Source of the DNA: a virus | DNA: 26,503 bases | Reading direction: 5' to 3' (one strand) | IMG/VR virus record: IMGVR_UViG_3300047273_000051 | Span: 1-26,503 of that record | In this document: positions 5,574 through 12,564 of the stretch, piece after piece | Numbering within the stretch: the stretch's first letter is position 1 | Layout of the letters: each line of letters begins with the position of its first letter | Made by a program: the position numbers and the translations under genes | Notes under the pieces: generated by a model | Told to the model about the DNA's origin: nothing | What the model saw: only the letters and a program-made list of their open reading frames with translations | Databases searched by the model: none

Positions 5574-7818
5574 TTACAAGAATGGCATGCACGATAAACT
5601 TGCATACGCCAGCGACACACCCGATATTGAGGAATTGAACTTTGAGTTCAAACGCTCAGTCTACAATGGCTCGTTTGCTACTGGGCTTGAGGCTTTGGAT
5701 GACATGCGTTTTTGTAGATGGGATGGACAGTCGGATGACGGCAAGAAGTATTCAGATATTAGAAGCAACGGAAATCCCGCAATGCCTTTTGAAGGTGCTT
5801 CAGATGTCAGAATCAGACTTATCGACAGAGTTATCAATGAAGTTGTTGCTTTGTGCGTAAATACTTGGAAAGCCAGCAGAATTAGGGTTACAGGCAATAC
5901 TGTTGAAGATGGTGCGTTTGCTTCCGCTTCCTCGACATTGCTTCAGCATATCATCTGCGGAAGACTTAAGGTAGAGTCATTGCGTGAGGCTAAACTTTTG
6001 GCTAATTATGCCAACACATACGGATGGTCTGCCATGTTTATTGGCTGGCAACAGGAAATCGGCAAGCGTGAGCAAAAGATTACGCTTGAGCAAATCGCAG
6101 AGATAACTGCTCTTGCATTGCAGGAAGACCCAAATGCAATCATCGGTCAACTTCCGCAATACATCATGGACGAAAACTCCAAGGACTTGGCTGTTGGACT
6201 GCTTCAACTTGCGGTACAGAATGTAAGCGATGAAGAACTTGGAAGAATGGTTGACGAATTGAGAACCGCTGGAGTCACCAAGGTGTTCATTGAGCAAGTT
6301 ACCAAGAACCTCCCCATCATAACCGCCCTTAAGCCGTATGATGAAATCTGTTTTCCTCCAGAAACCATCGAATTGCAGAAGGCAAGAGTCATTTTTAGAC
6401 GAGTCTACATGACTGAGGTTGAAGTTCGCTCGATGGTTAAAACCGAAAACTGGGATGAAGCGTATATTGAGTCGGCTATCAATACTGCTGGCAAGACGGC
6501 ATGGTATAATGACCCCAATATTAGCCCTCCAGTCATGTTGCTGGACAACAGGCAGTACAGAAACAACAACCTAATCGAGGTTGTGTACGCATACACTAGA
6601 CAAATTGATGAAACTGGCACTCCTTGCATTTACTATACTGCATTTGCTCCGCAGTCTAACTCTAGTGGTTATTTCATCCACAACAAACTTGGCTATTCAC
6701 ATGGTCAATATCCGTTTGTTCCGTACAGAAAAGAATACATCAGAAAGGCTATAAACCAAAGTCGAGGAATCCCAGAGATTCTGATGACGGAGCAAGCCGA
6801 AATGAAGGCACAACACGATGCCTTGAGAGACAGAACCTCTGTCGAGACATTCCCGCCTATTCTCGTCAAGAGAAGAGCCCAAGGAATCACAAAGATTGGA
6901 CCTGCCGTTCAAGTGCCAATCATGTCTCCAGACGATTATCGTTTCATGGAGCCTCCCCAAGGGACTCCTAACCTTGCTTTCTCTATTATTCAGCAGGTTG
7001 AAAAGAATGCGGCTATGTATTTTGGCGTTCCCAATGAATCTGTGCCTCAAATTACCACGCAATTGATTCAACAGTCGATTGTGGATGACTGGCTTACTGT
7101 TTGGTCTGAGGTTTACACCCATGTGCTACAACTTTGCTTGCAATACATGGCTCCAGAGGAACTTGAGCGTATAACGAGCATTACTTTGCCTCAAAACATT
7201 ACGGACATTGCCTCTCAGTTCGATTTTGAGGTCAAGTTTGATGTTCGTGACCTTGACAACGAGTATGTGATGAAGAAGATGCAAGCAATTAGCCAGTTTG
7301 TCCTTCCTATGGACTCTGGAGGCTCAATTGACAGAAATAAGTTGGTTGCCAAACTTTGTGAGGCTATCTCGCCAGACATCGCCAAGGATATCATTATTGA
7401 CCAAACTACGGCTTCCCAGAAGATGTACAGAGATGTCCAAACGGACATTGCGTTGATGCTTATGGGGATTGAGGCTCAGTATGTCGAGAATGACCCTACA
7501 GCCCCTTCCAAGTTGCAGTACGCACAAGATGTCATCCAGAAAAATCCAAAGGCACAGCAAGCCTTGCAGGGGGACCAATTCTTCCAAGCCCTATTCCAGA
7601 ACTACGCCAAGAATCTGCAAATGTCAATTACTCAACAGCAGAACAAGCAGATTGGCAGGACTGGGGTTACTCCTGTGTCTGACAAGTTCCAGCAAGAACA
7701 ATCGCAGATGCAACAGGAAGCCGCTGGTCAACAGCAAGCAATGAGCCCAGAGCAACAGCAACAAATGATGATGCAAGAGGCTTACATGCGAGCAAACCCT
7801 CAAAATAACCAACAATAA
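5560..7818 (+). CDS. Portal protein (P22/podovirus type)
   Basis: The portal is the dodecameric ring at the capsid vertex through which DNA enters and leaves, and it docks the terminase and the tail. At 752 residues it is close in length to P22-type portals. Residues 74-90 (AMPFEGASDVRIRLIDR) and the tryptophan at 54 resemble the N-terminal part of podoviral portals. The central part is rich in aromatic and basic residues (YPFVPYRKEY region). Residues about 675-752 are extremely rich in Gln and Met, suggesting a helical barrel or an unstructured tail reaching into the capsid. The chosen ATG lies 14 bases inside the HTH gene; an alternative Met at codon 10 would remove the overlap. It ends in TAATG with the next gene. 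Confidence 0.9.
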   Translation: MEPDNYKNGMHDKLAYASDTPDIEELNFEFKRSVYNGSFATGLEALDDMRFCRWDGQSDDGKKYSDIRSNGNPAMPFEGASDVRIRLIDRVINEVVALCVNTWKASRIRVTGNTVEDGAFASASSTLLQHIICGRLKVESLREAKLLANYANTYGWSAMFIGWQQEIGKREQKITLEQIAEITALALQEDPNAIIGQLPQYIMDENSKDLAVGLLQLAVQNVSDEELGRMVDELRTAGVTKVFIEQVTKNLPIITALKPYDEICFPPETIELQKARVIFRRVYMTEVEVRSMVKTENWDEAYIESAINTAGKTAWYNDPNISPPVMLLDNRQYRNNNLIEVVYAYTRQIDETGTPCIYYTAFAPQSNSSGYFIHNKLGYSHGQYPFVPYRKEYIRKAINQSRGIPEILMTEQAEMKAQHDALRDRTSVETFPPILVKRRAQGITKIGPAVQVPIMSPDDYRFMEPPQGTPNLAFSIIQQVEKNAAMYFGVPNESVPQITTQLIQQSIVDDWLTVWSEVYTHVLQLCLQYMAPEELERITSITLPQNITDIASQFDFEVKFDVRDLDNEYVMKKMQAISQFVLPMDSGGSIDRNKLVAKLCEAISPDIAKDIIIDQTTASQKMYRDVQTDIALMLMGIEAQYVENDPTAPSKLQYAQDVIQKNPKAQQALQGDQFFQALFQNYAKNLQMSITQQQNKQIGRTGVTPVSDKFQQEQSQMQQEAAGQQQAMSPEQQQQMMMQEAYMRANPQNNQQ

Positions 7819-8090
7819 TGGATAATCCTAAATACAAAAGAGATATCTTTGCCTTCACGGAAGATAAGCCTCAAGCACTATGGAATAACATCATGTATAT
7901 TCTTGACCAAAACATCAAGGTTGAAACTGAAATTGCCATCAACTCTGAGGTGCAAGGCGAAAAGCGTATCCATCAATGTGGTAGAGCAAGTGCTTTGCGT
8001 GAAATAAGGGAAATGTTGGTTACGGAGCGTAAAGATGCTCTCAACATAGCAAACATTGACTGGAAAACAGACGAAACACTTCATCAGTAG
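7818..8090 (+). CDS. Unknown 90-residue protein following the portal
   Basis: This small, mostly helical protein has a conserved-looking core (residues 20-75: LWNNIMYILDQNI, then RIHQCGRASALREIREML). I have the impression of similar small proteins next to portals in related podoviruses, but no function is known to me. There is no membrane segment or signal peptide. The single Cys and the His-Gln-Cys-Gly stretch do not form a metal site by themselves. The start shares one base with the portal stop, so translation is probably coupled. The following 6 bases lead to a tiny acidic frame. Confidence 0.8.
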   Translation: MDNPKYKRDIFAFTEDKPQALWNNIMYILDQNIKVETEIAINSEVQGEKRIHQCGRASALREIREMLVTERKDALNIANIDWKTDETLHQ

Positions 8091-8096
8091 TATGCT

Positions 8097-8177
8097 ATGT
8101 CTGACCCAGATAATATTGACTGGGAAGACACGGAGTGGGATGTTAATATCCCAGCAGAAGAATTAATGTGGTACTAA
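8097..8177 (+). CDS. Tiny 26-residue acidic protein
   Basis: ATG at 8097 gives MSDPDNIDWEDTEWDVNIPA and six more residues (EELMWY) before TAA at 8175. It has three Trp residues and ten acidic residues in 26, a composition far from random. It fills the gap between two small genes with 6 bases before and one base after, and its stop is followed at once by the next ATG. There is no Shine-Dalgarno sequence. It could act as a small inhibitor or DNA mimic, but that is speculation. Confidence 0.5.
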   Translation: MSDPDNIDWEDTEWDVNIPAEELMWY

Positions 8178-8178
8178 T

Positions 8179-8376
8179 ATGTTTTTAGAATTCAGAAATC
8201 CAATACCAGTTTTGACGGATATAGGTCACGGCTGGTTAATGTATGTGCGAGATGGCGGTACTTGGTCAAATGACATTTTTGCGGTAGTACTGGAAAAGGA
8301 TGGGGTTATTCGGCATATGCGTACAGACCAATTCAAAGTGCTACAAAACAACACTTTCGATATAGAGAATAAGTAG
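8179..8376 (+). CDS. Unknown 65-residue beta-rich phage protein
   Basis: The sequence suggests a compact single beta domain: residues 7-20 (NPIPVLTDIGHGWL), 21-40 (a YVRDGG turn then a hydrophobic strand) and 45-60 (IRHMRTDQFKV, NNTFDI). Small proteins with this N-P-V-T, Y-DGG, RH-TDQ, N-TF-I pattern are, to my knowledge, common in phage genomes, usually near structural or replication genes, with no established role. It begins one base after the stop of the tiny gene upstream. It is followed by a 130-base gap holding the promoter for the capsid genes. Confidence 0.8.
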   Translation: MFLEFRNPIPVLTDIGHGWLMYVRDGGTWSNDIFAVVLEKDGVIRHMRTDQFKVLQNNTFDIENK

Positions 8377-8420
8377 ATAGGGGCAAAATCATATAAAATC
8401 AAAAAAGTGACTTGAGACAC

Positions 8421-8450
8421 TTGACCAATTGATTATATGGTGTTAATAAT
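8421..8450 (+). promoter_or_regulatory. Sigma70-like promoter for scaffold and capsid genes
   Basis: TTGACC at 8421-8426 (5 of 6) is followed by an 18-base spacer and AATAAT at 8445-8450 (5 of 6), giving a start near 8457 and a leader of about 50 bases. The bases GACACTTGAC (8416-8425) are the same as at 1945-1954. Just downstream, CACTATAG (8451-8458) matches the core of T7-type RNA polymerase promoters, but the upstream half does not align well. It lies in the largest gap of the structural region, just before the most strongly needed genes. Confidence 0.5.
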
Positions 8451-8509
8451 CACTATAGTTTCTGAGAACTTAAAACTCTGTCACAAAAAACAGGACTTGG
8501 ACCTTAACC

Positions 8510-9478
8510 ATGACTAACAACGATAATATGGACAGCAATCCAGAGGTTACGCCTCAAAATGCAAAGGACACCTCAGTCCTTAATGAAGCATCCCTAAAAG
8601 AAATCTTGATGAAGGATTTTTCGCTAATCGAGGAAAGCGAAACGGATACTGGTGAATCCGAGACAAATCAACCAGAAGCCTATGCTGATGAAGATGGGGA
8701 ATCTGATGAAAGTCAGAACTCTGATGAACAGAATAGCGAACAACAGGAACAAGACGCTGACGAGGAACCAGTCAATAGAGGTGTCCAGAAGAGAATCGAT
8801 AAACTGACGGCAAAGCGAAAAGAGGCAGAAGCCAAAATCGCTGAACTGGAAGCCAAGGTTAAGGAACTGGAAGCCAAAGAGACTGAAGTATCTACTCCGA
8901 AGAACTACAAGGACAACGCTAACCCTTATTCACATCTGTCCAATCGTGCAGAAATCGAGGCAGAGATTGCCCAAGCAAGACAGGTCAGACGCTGGTGTGA
9001 GGAAAATGCGGATGGAGTTGTGGTAACTGAAGAGGACGGCAATGAGAAGATTTATTCGGCAGAAGATGTCAGACGAATCAAACTCAATGCAATGGATGCT
9101 CTCGAAGAACACCTCCCAAAGAGAGCGAATTACATCGCTACCAAGGAGCAGGTGGATAAGGTCGCAGAAACTGAATACAAGTGGTATAGAGATAGGTCAT
9201 CAAAGGAACACCAGATAGCCCAAGGGTTCATCAAGGCATTCCCCGAAATCACCAGATTCCCAGACTACAAGATTGTTGTCGGAGACTACATCAGAGGCAT
9301 GCAAGCCAGAGAAGGTAGCAGAAAACAACCAAATATTCAGAAAGCACCAGTTCAGCCAACAGGAAACGCTTCATACTCTACTAGCCGAAAGGACTCAAAT
9401 GCTAGAGATGCAACTTCACGATTCCTAAAGTCTCGTTCCTCAAATGACCTTGCAGAGGTCTTGAAGAATTTCATCTAA
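8510..9478 (+). CDS. Head scaffolding protein
   Basis: Scaffold proteins guide assembly of the capsid shell and are lost before or during packaging. These 322 residues have the usual layout. Residues 1-90 are disordered and acidic (Asp, Glu, Ser, Gln). Residues 91-127 are a clear coiled coil (KRIDKLTAKRKEAEAKIAEL and beyond). Residues 135-285 are a helical core with HLSNRAEIEAEI and DYKIVVGDYIRGMQ, and the tail is basic and serine-rich (286-322). The basic C-terminus fits the capsid-binding end of known scaffolds. It lies directly before the capsid gene and behind the promoter at 8421. No protease motif was seen. The assignment is from layout and position. Confidence 0.8.
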   Translation: MTNNDNMDSNPEVTPQNAKDTSVLNEASLKEILMKDFSLIEESETDTGESETNQPEAYADEDGESDESQNSDEQNSEQQEQDADEEPVNRGVQKRIDKLTAKRKEAEAKIAELEAKVKELEAKETEVSTPKNYKDNANPYSHLSNRAEIEAEIAQARQVRRWCEENADGVVVTEEDGNEKIYSAEDVRRIKLNAMDALEEHLPKRANYIATKEQVDKVAETEYKWYRDRSSKEHQIAQGFIKAFPEITRFPDYKIVVGDYIRGMQAREGSRKQPNIQKAPVQPTGNASYSTSRKDSNARDATSRFLKSRSSNDLAEVLKNFI

Positions 9479-9504
9479 GAGTTCAACTTCATATATTATC
9501 TATC

Positions 9505-10575
9505 ATGGCTAATCTCACAGAAAGAAACCTCATTGGTAAGCGAGAAGCACTCGCTGACCTCATCTCCCTCGTTGATGCTAAGGACACTCCCCTTACTTCA
9601 ATGATTCCTAAGGCCGCAAAACCTGGCAATACTTGGTTCCGCTGGCAAGTTGATTCACTTCCTAACGCTGTTGTCAGCACTACTGGTGTTGTCGATGGTA
9701 CGGATGTGAATGTCGCTACCGACCCTGTTAACTTTGTTAAGGATGGTGCTACGCAGTATCGTTATGAACTGTCTAACCACATCCAAGAGTTCAGAAAGCC
9801 TGTTCGTGTGTCTCCTCTGACTATCGATGTCGCTGTGGTTGCTGGCGTTAAGGACGAACTGGCTAACAACATCTCAAAGGGCATGACAATGCTTAAGCGT
9901 GACATGGAAAAGACCTTTGGTTCATACAACCTGCCCAAGACCGACAACGGCTCTACGCAAGGTTATGTCAGCCGTGGTCTTGACTCATGGGTTCGCTCAG
10001 TCAAGACAACTGGTGGTGTGGTCGGTAACGACAACTACCTCGATGTCCCTACTGCGTTCCTTACCCCCACGACCTCTGTCGTTGGTAACGCTACCGCTAC
10101 TGTTGAGTCTTCAACTGCCTCGTCAACGCTGACGGAAATTACTGTCCAAGACATGCTGACTTCTATCTATCAGCAGACTGGTCAGTTCCGTTCCTACGAT
10201 GCCATCGTTGGTCCTCAACTGAAGAGACAGTTCACTAACCTCCTCTACACCAATCGCTCGTCTGGTGGTGCTGAATCACAGGCTCAAATCCGCACGATTA
10301 ATCGTGATGCGGCTGATGCCTCGTACATCTCGTCCGTTGACATCTTTGAAGGTGACTTTGGACAGATTCGTCTGCACCCCTCGCTGTTCCTTAAGAACAA
10401 CTTCTGCGGTTATGTCATTCCTATGGACCTCATCGAAATCCGCTATGGCGGTTCCGTTGCTGGCATCAAGGAACTGACGGACAATGGTGGTGGACCTGCT
10501 CGCCTCATCAACGCCATCGCTTCACTCTGCGTGAAGAATCCTCTGGCGTTTGGTAAGTTCGACTACGCTTCCTAA
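9505..10575 (+). CDS. Major capsid protein, SU10/DUF5309-like HK97 fold
   Basis: This forms the icosahedral shell. The 356 residues begin with the pattern NLIGKREALADLISLVDAKD and TPLTSMIPK (residues 8-36), which I associate with SU10/phiEco32-type capsid proteins. A later signature is SVDIFEGDFGQIRLHPSLFL (277-296), followed by IPMDLIEIRYGGSVAG (305-320), equivalent to the P-domain end of that family. Residues 180-212 form a Thr/Ser-rich insertion. Codon use is strongly shifted to CTC, ATC, GAC, GGT and GCT, as in highly expressed genes. The start has no Shine-Dalgarno site: the 26 bases before it are almost all A, T and C. Confidence 0.9.
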   Translation: MANLTERNLIGKREALADLISLVDAKDTPLTSMIPKAAKPGNTWFRWQVDSLPNAVVSTTGVVDGTDVNVATDPVNFVKDGATQYRYELSNHIQEFRKPVRVSPLTIDVAVVAGVKDELANNISKGMTMLKRDMEKTFGSYNLPKTDNGSTQGYVSRGLDSWVRSVKTTGGVVGNDNYLDVPTAFLTPTTSVVGNATATVESSTASSTLTEITVQDMLTSIYQQTGQFRSYDAIVGPQLKRQFTNLLYTNRSSGGAESQAQIRTINRDAADASYISSVDIFEGDFGQIRLHPSLFLKNNFCGYVIPMDLIEIRYGGSVAGIKELTDNGGGPARLINAIASLCVKNPLAFGKFDYAS

Positions 10576-10580
10576 TCCGT

Positions 10581-10946
10581 ATGGCTGATGACATGTTCCA
10601 GTCATTGGCTGATTCGATTCCCTCCCACCTCAGACATGAGGTGGAGAGGGAACTTATCAATGGATGGAAACTAAACGAGGTCAAGGCTACAATCAAGGCT
10701 AAGGAATTAGCCTCATTTGGCTACAGGAACGAAGTCAATACGATTGATGGTCTTGGTTCTCTTTCTGCAAGAATTCCTCTTGACGCTTACCATTATTGGG
10801 GACAGCGATTGGGATACGAATGCTGGGATGACAAACAGTTTCTCAAGGAATACAAGAGAGACAACCCAGAGATTGCGGTCAACAACTACGCAAAAAAGAC
10901 AGTTGTTAGAGGTGCTATATTCACCGCTGACGGATTCATAACATGA
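10581..10946 (+). CDS. Unknown 121-residue head/adaptor-region protein
   Basis: This lies between capsid and adaptor genes, where head-completion proteins usually sit. Residues 1-50 are helical (HEVERELINGWKLNEVKATI), and 62-100 contain a distinctive aromatic stretch (IPLDAYHYWGQRLGYECWDD, KQFLKEY). No known motif is assignable and no membrane segment is present. The start is five bases after the capsid stop, without Shine-Dalgarno. The stop overlaps the next start by ATGA. A minor head or connector role is inferred from position only. Confidence 0.8.
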   Translation: MADDMFQSLADSIPSHLRHEVERELINGWKLNEVKATIKAKELASFGYRNEVNTIDGLGSLSARIPLDAYHYWGQRLGYECWDDKQFLKEYKRDNPEIAVNNYAKKTVVRGAIFTADGFIT

Positions 10947-11704
10947 GAACAGTAAACTTCAACGATGTCCTAAACGATGCCATCCAATTATGTGGACTGG
11001 ATAGGGACGAATTTACTGTTCAGACTTTTCGGCAATTAAGGGACTTTGCTTCTGCAAGACTTAGATTTGCGTGGGAATACGACAGATTCCCAGACTTGAT
11101 TAGATACGAAAATGTAAGCGTCACGAATACTGACAATACTTACTACTGCATAAAGCCTTCATCTGCTGGTGAGGTGCTTAATGTTTGGGACAGAAACCCA
11201 TTTGACGGAACTAGGGCTATAAACATTCCTTTCGTCATACAAGTTACAAACACACAGGAAAGAATCGTAGTTCTAAAGGACTATGATGCTGGACTTTACA
11301 TTGAGTATAGAATAAAGCCTGTTCAACTTAAGGGGAATCCTTGGGTAAACACAGTTGCTTATTCGGCAGGTTCGCAGGTGTATTTTGACGCTGGTTCAGC
11401 GTCTGGCACTTTACAGCCAGTTGAGGGTAAGCCTTTCACGGCAAACTTTTACGAGTGCCTTGCTACTAACACAAACCAAATACCTTCCCAGAATCCTTCC
11501 TCTTGGGAGATAGTCAAGATTCCGTACATATTTGGACCATACCTTTCAAGGGCTGTTTTTTCTGATTACTTGCGTTCAGAAGGTCAATATGACTCTGCAA
11601 TGCAAGCAGACGGAGAGGCTAAGTATTACCTTGATGTCGAAATCGACAAGATTGCCAGACAACAAGGTCAAATGCAAAACTACAAATTTATAAAATCATA
11701 CTAA
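10943..11704 (+). CDS. Head-tail adaptor (T7 gp11/P22 gp4-like), with CBM-like insert
   Basis: The position after the capsid genes, the helical ends and the length of 253 residues fit the adaptor ring joining portal and tail. Residues 5-50 (NFNDVLNDAIQLCGLDRDEF, then a helix ending WEYDRFPDL) and 195-240 (IFGPYLSRAVFSDYLRSEGQ and on) give the helical frame. Residues 133-191 are different: PWVNTVAYSAGSQVYFD, then FYECLATNTNQIPSQNPSSW. The pattern W-Y-G-V-Y...YxC..N..PS....W is that of small CBM5/12-like carbohydrate-binding modules. The start overlaps the previous stop (ATGA). Confidence 0.75.
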   Translation: MRTVNFNDVLNDAIQLCGLDRDEFTVQTFRQLRDFASARLRFAWEYDRFPDLIRYENVSVTNTDNTYYCIKPSSAGEVLNVWDRNPFDGTRAINIPFVIQVTNTQERIVVLKDYDAGLYIEYRIKPVQLKGNPWVNTVAYSAGSQVYFDAGSASGTLQPVEGKPFTANFYECLATNTNQIPSQNPSSWEIVKIPYIFGPYLSRAVFSDYLRSEGQYDSAMQADGEAKYYLDVEIDKIARQQGQMQNYKFIKSY

Positions 11705-11705
11705 T

Positions 11706-12008
11706 ATGAGTGCTATATCAATCTCATCACCAATCCTAAAGTCATTTATTCATGGAGATGTCACTTTAGGAACATCTCCTTCAAGCGTACTTGCCACAAA
11801 CACGACTTCTTCAAGGCGTATTGTTGTTCTTGTTCAGAATAAGTCTGCTACTGCTACCATTCAAGTTATACTTGCGGAAACTGGTTCTGTAGGTATCATT
11901 GTTTCGCCTCTTTCTAACATTTCGCTAGATAACTATAATGGACCAGTCAGAGCGTTTACAGACGATGCGGCTGGCTCTGTTGTTCATATCGCTTATTCAC
12001 AAGTCTAA
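11706..12008 (+). CDS. Small beta-rich virion protein (100 residues)
   Basis: The predicted chain is nearly all short beta strands: residues 34-48 (SSRRIVVLVQNKSATATIQV) and 52-78 with several Ile, Val and Ser residues, ending in AGSVVHIAYSQV. This resembles one small immunoglobulin- or jelly-roll-like domain. The location among adaptor and tail genes suggests a decoration or tail accessory protein. It has no signal peptide. It begins one base after the adaptor stop and its own stop is shared with the next start (TAATG). Confidence 0.75.
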   Translation: MSAISISSPILKSFIHGDVTLGTSPSSVLATNTTSSRRIVVLVQNKSATATIQVILAETGSVGIIVSPLSNISLDNYNGPVRAFTDDAAGSVVHIAYSQV

Positions 12009-12415
12009 TGAGTATCAATGTTTCAGTCGGTTTTCAAATTCCGACAAATGTAGTTGAGGTTGGAGACGAAATCACAAATGACCAACTTGCGGCTATCACA
12101 AGTTCGTCTACGCCTTCTGCCGCTAATCCTTATGCTACTGTTAGTACTTTGGTCCGTACAATTTTTACAGGTTCAAATACTGTTACTGCTAGTAGCAACT
12201 CGCACATCTATGTCATAGACAATAGCGAAACATTGACTCTTGATGACTCACCCCCCGCTGGAACTGTAATTCCTGTTGTTTGCATAGGAGGTACTGCTTG
12301 CAATATAGGTTGTGCATCTGGAACTACGCTTAATGGAGGTACTGCAACCATCTCTTACGCATCGACAGTTGTTACGCTTGTCAAGACTACTACTAGCACT
12401 TGGTGGGTTGGTTAA
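12008..12415 (+). CDS. Small beta-rich tail/appendage protein (135 residues)
   Basis: Residues 1-45 hold a segment resembling virion-anchoring starts of phage appendage proteins (EVGDEITNDQLAAITSSSTP, SAANPYAT). Residues 50-135 are an almost pure beta region rich in Thr, Ser and Gly with regular VIDN, TLTLDD and TATISY strands, ending in TWWVG. This fits a short beta domain of a head or tail fibre. It may mount other fibre parts. It starts in the stop codon of the preceding gene, so the two proteins are probably made together. Confidence 0.7.
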   Translation: MSINVSVGFQIPTNVVEVGDEITNDQLAAITSSSTPSAANPYATVSTLVRTIFTGSNTVTASSNSHIYVIDNSETLTLDDSPPAGTVIPVVCIGGTACNIGCASGTTLNGGTATISYASTVVTLVKTTTSTWWVG

Positions 12416-12426
12416 TCTATAATTTT

Positions 12427-12564
12427 ATGTTTACATTCCTTCTATCACTCACAGTTATTGTCATTGCCTTTCTTGGAGGCTTCTACGCTGGCATTAAGAA
12501 CGCCAAGTCGGAGAAGGTTTCTTGGGGTAAGGAAATGCTCAACAAACTGAAGTCTAAAGACTAA
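12427..12564 (+). CDS. Small single-span membrane protein (45 residues)
   Basis: Residues 2-22 form one hydrophobic helix (FTFLLSLTVIVIAFLGGFYAG). A basic, amphipathic tail follows (KNAKSEKVSWGKEML, then NKLKSKD). A short single-span protein with a charged C-terminus could be a holin or pinholin-like partner of the lysin, or a virion component acting at DNA entry. The sequence alone cannot separate these. It lies 11 bases after the previous stop and shares its last base with the next gene (TAATG), so it is clearly embedded in the tail operon. Confidence 0.75.
   Translation: MFTFLLSLTVIVIAFLGGFYAGIKNAKSEKVSWGKEMLNKLKSKD

Noticed and set aside
8377-8420. Possible intrinsic terminator after the gene at 8179
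   Set aside because: The gap contains A-runs but no stem followed by a T-tract; I found no convincing intrinsic terminator anywhere in the window.
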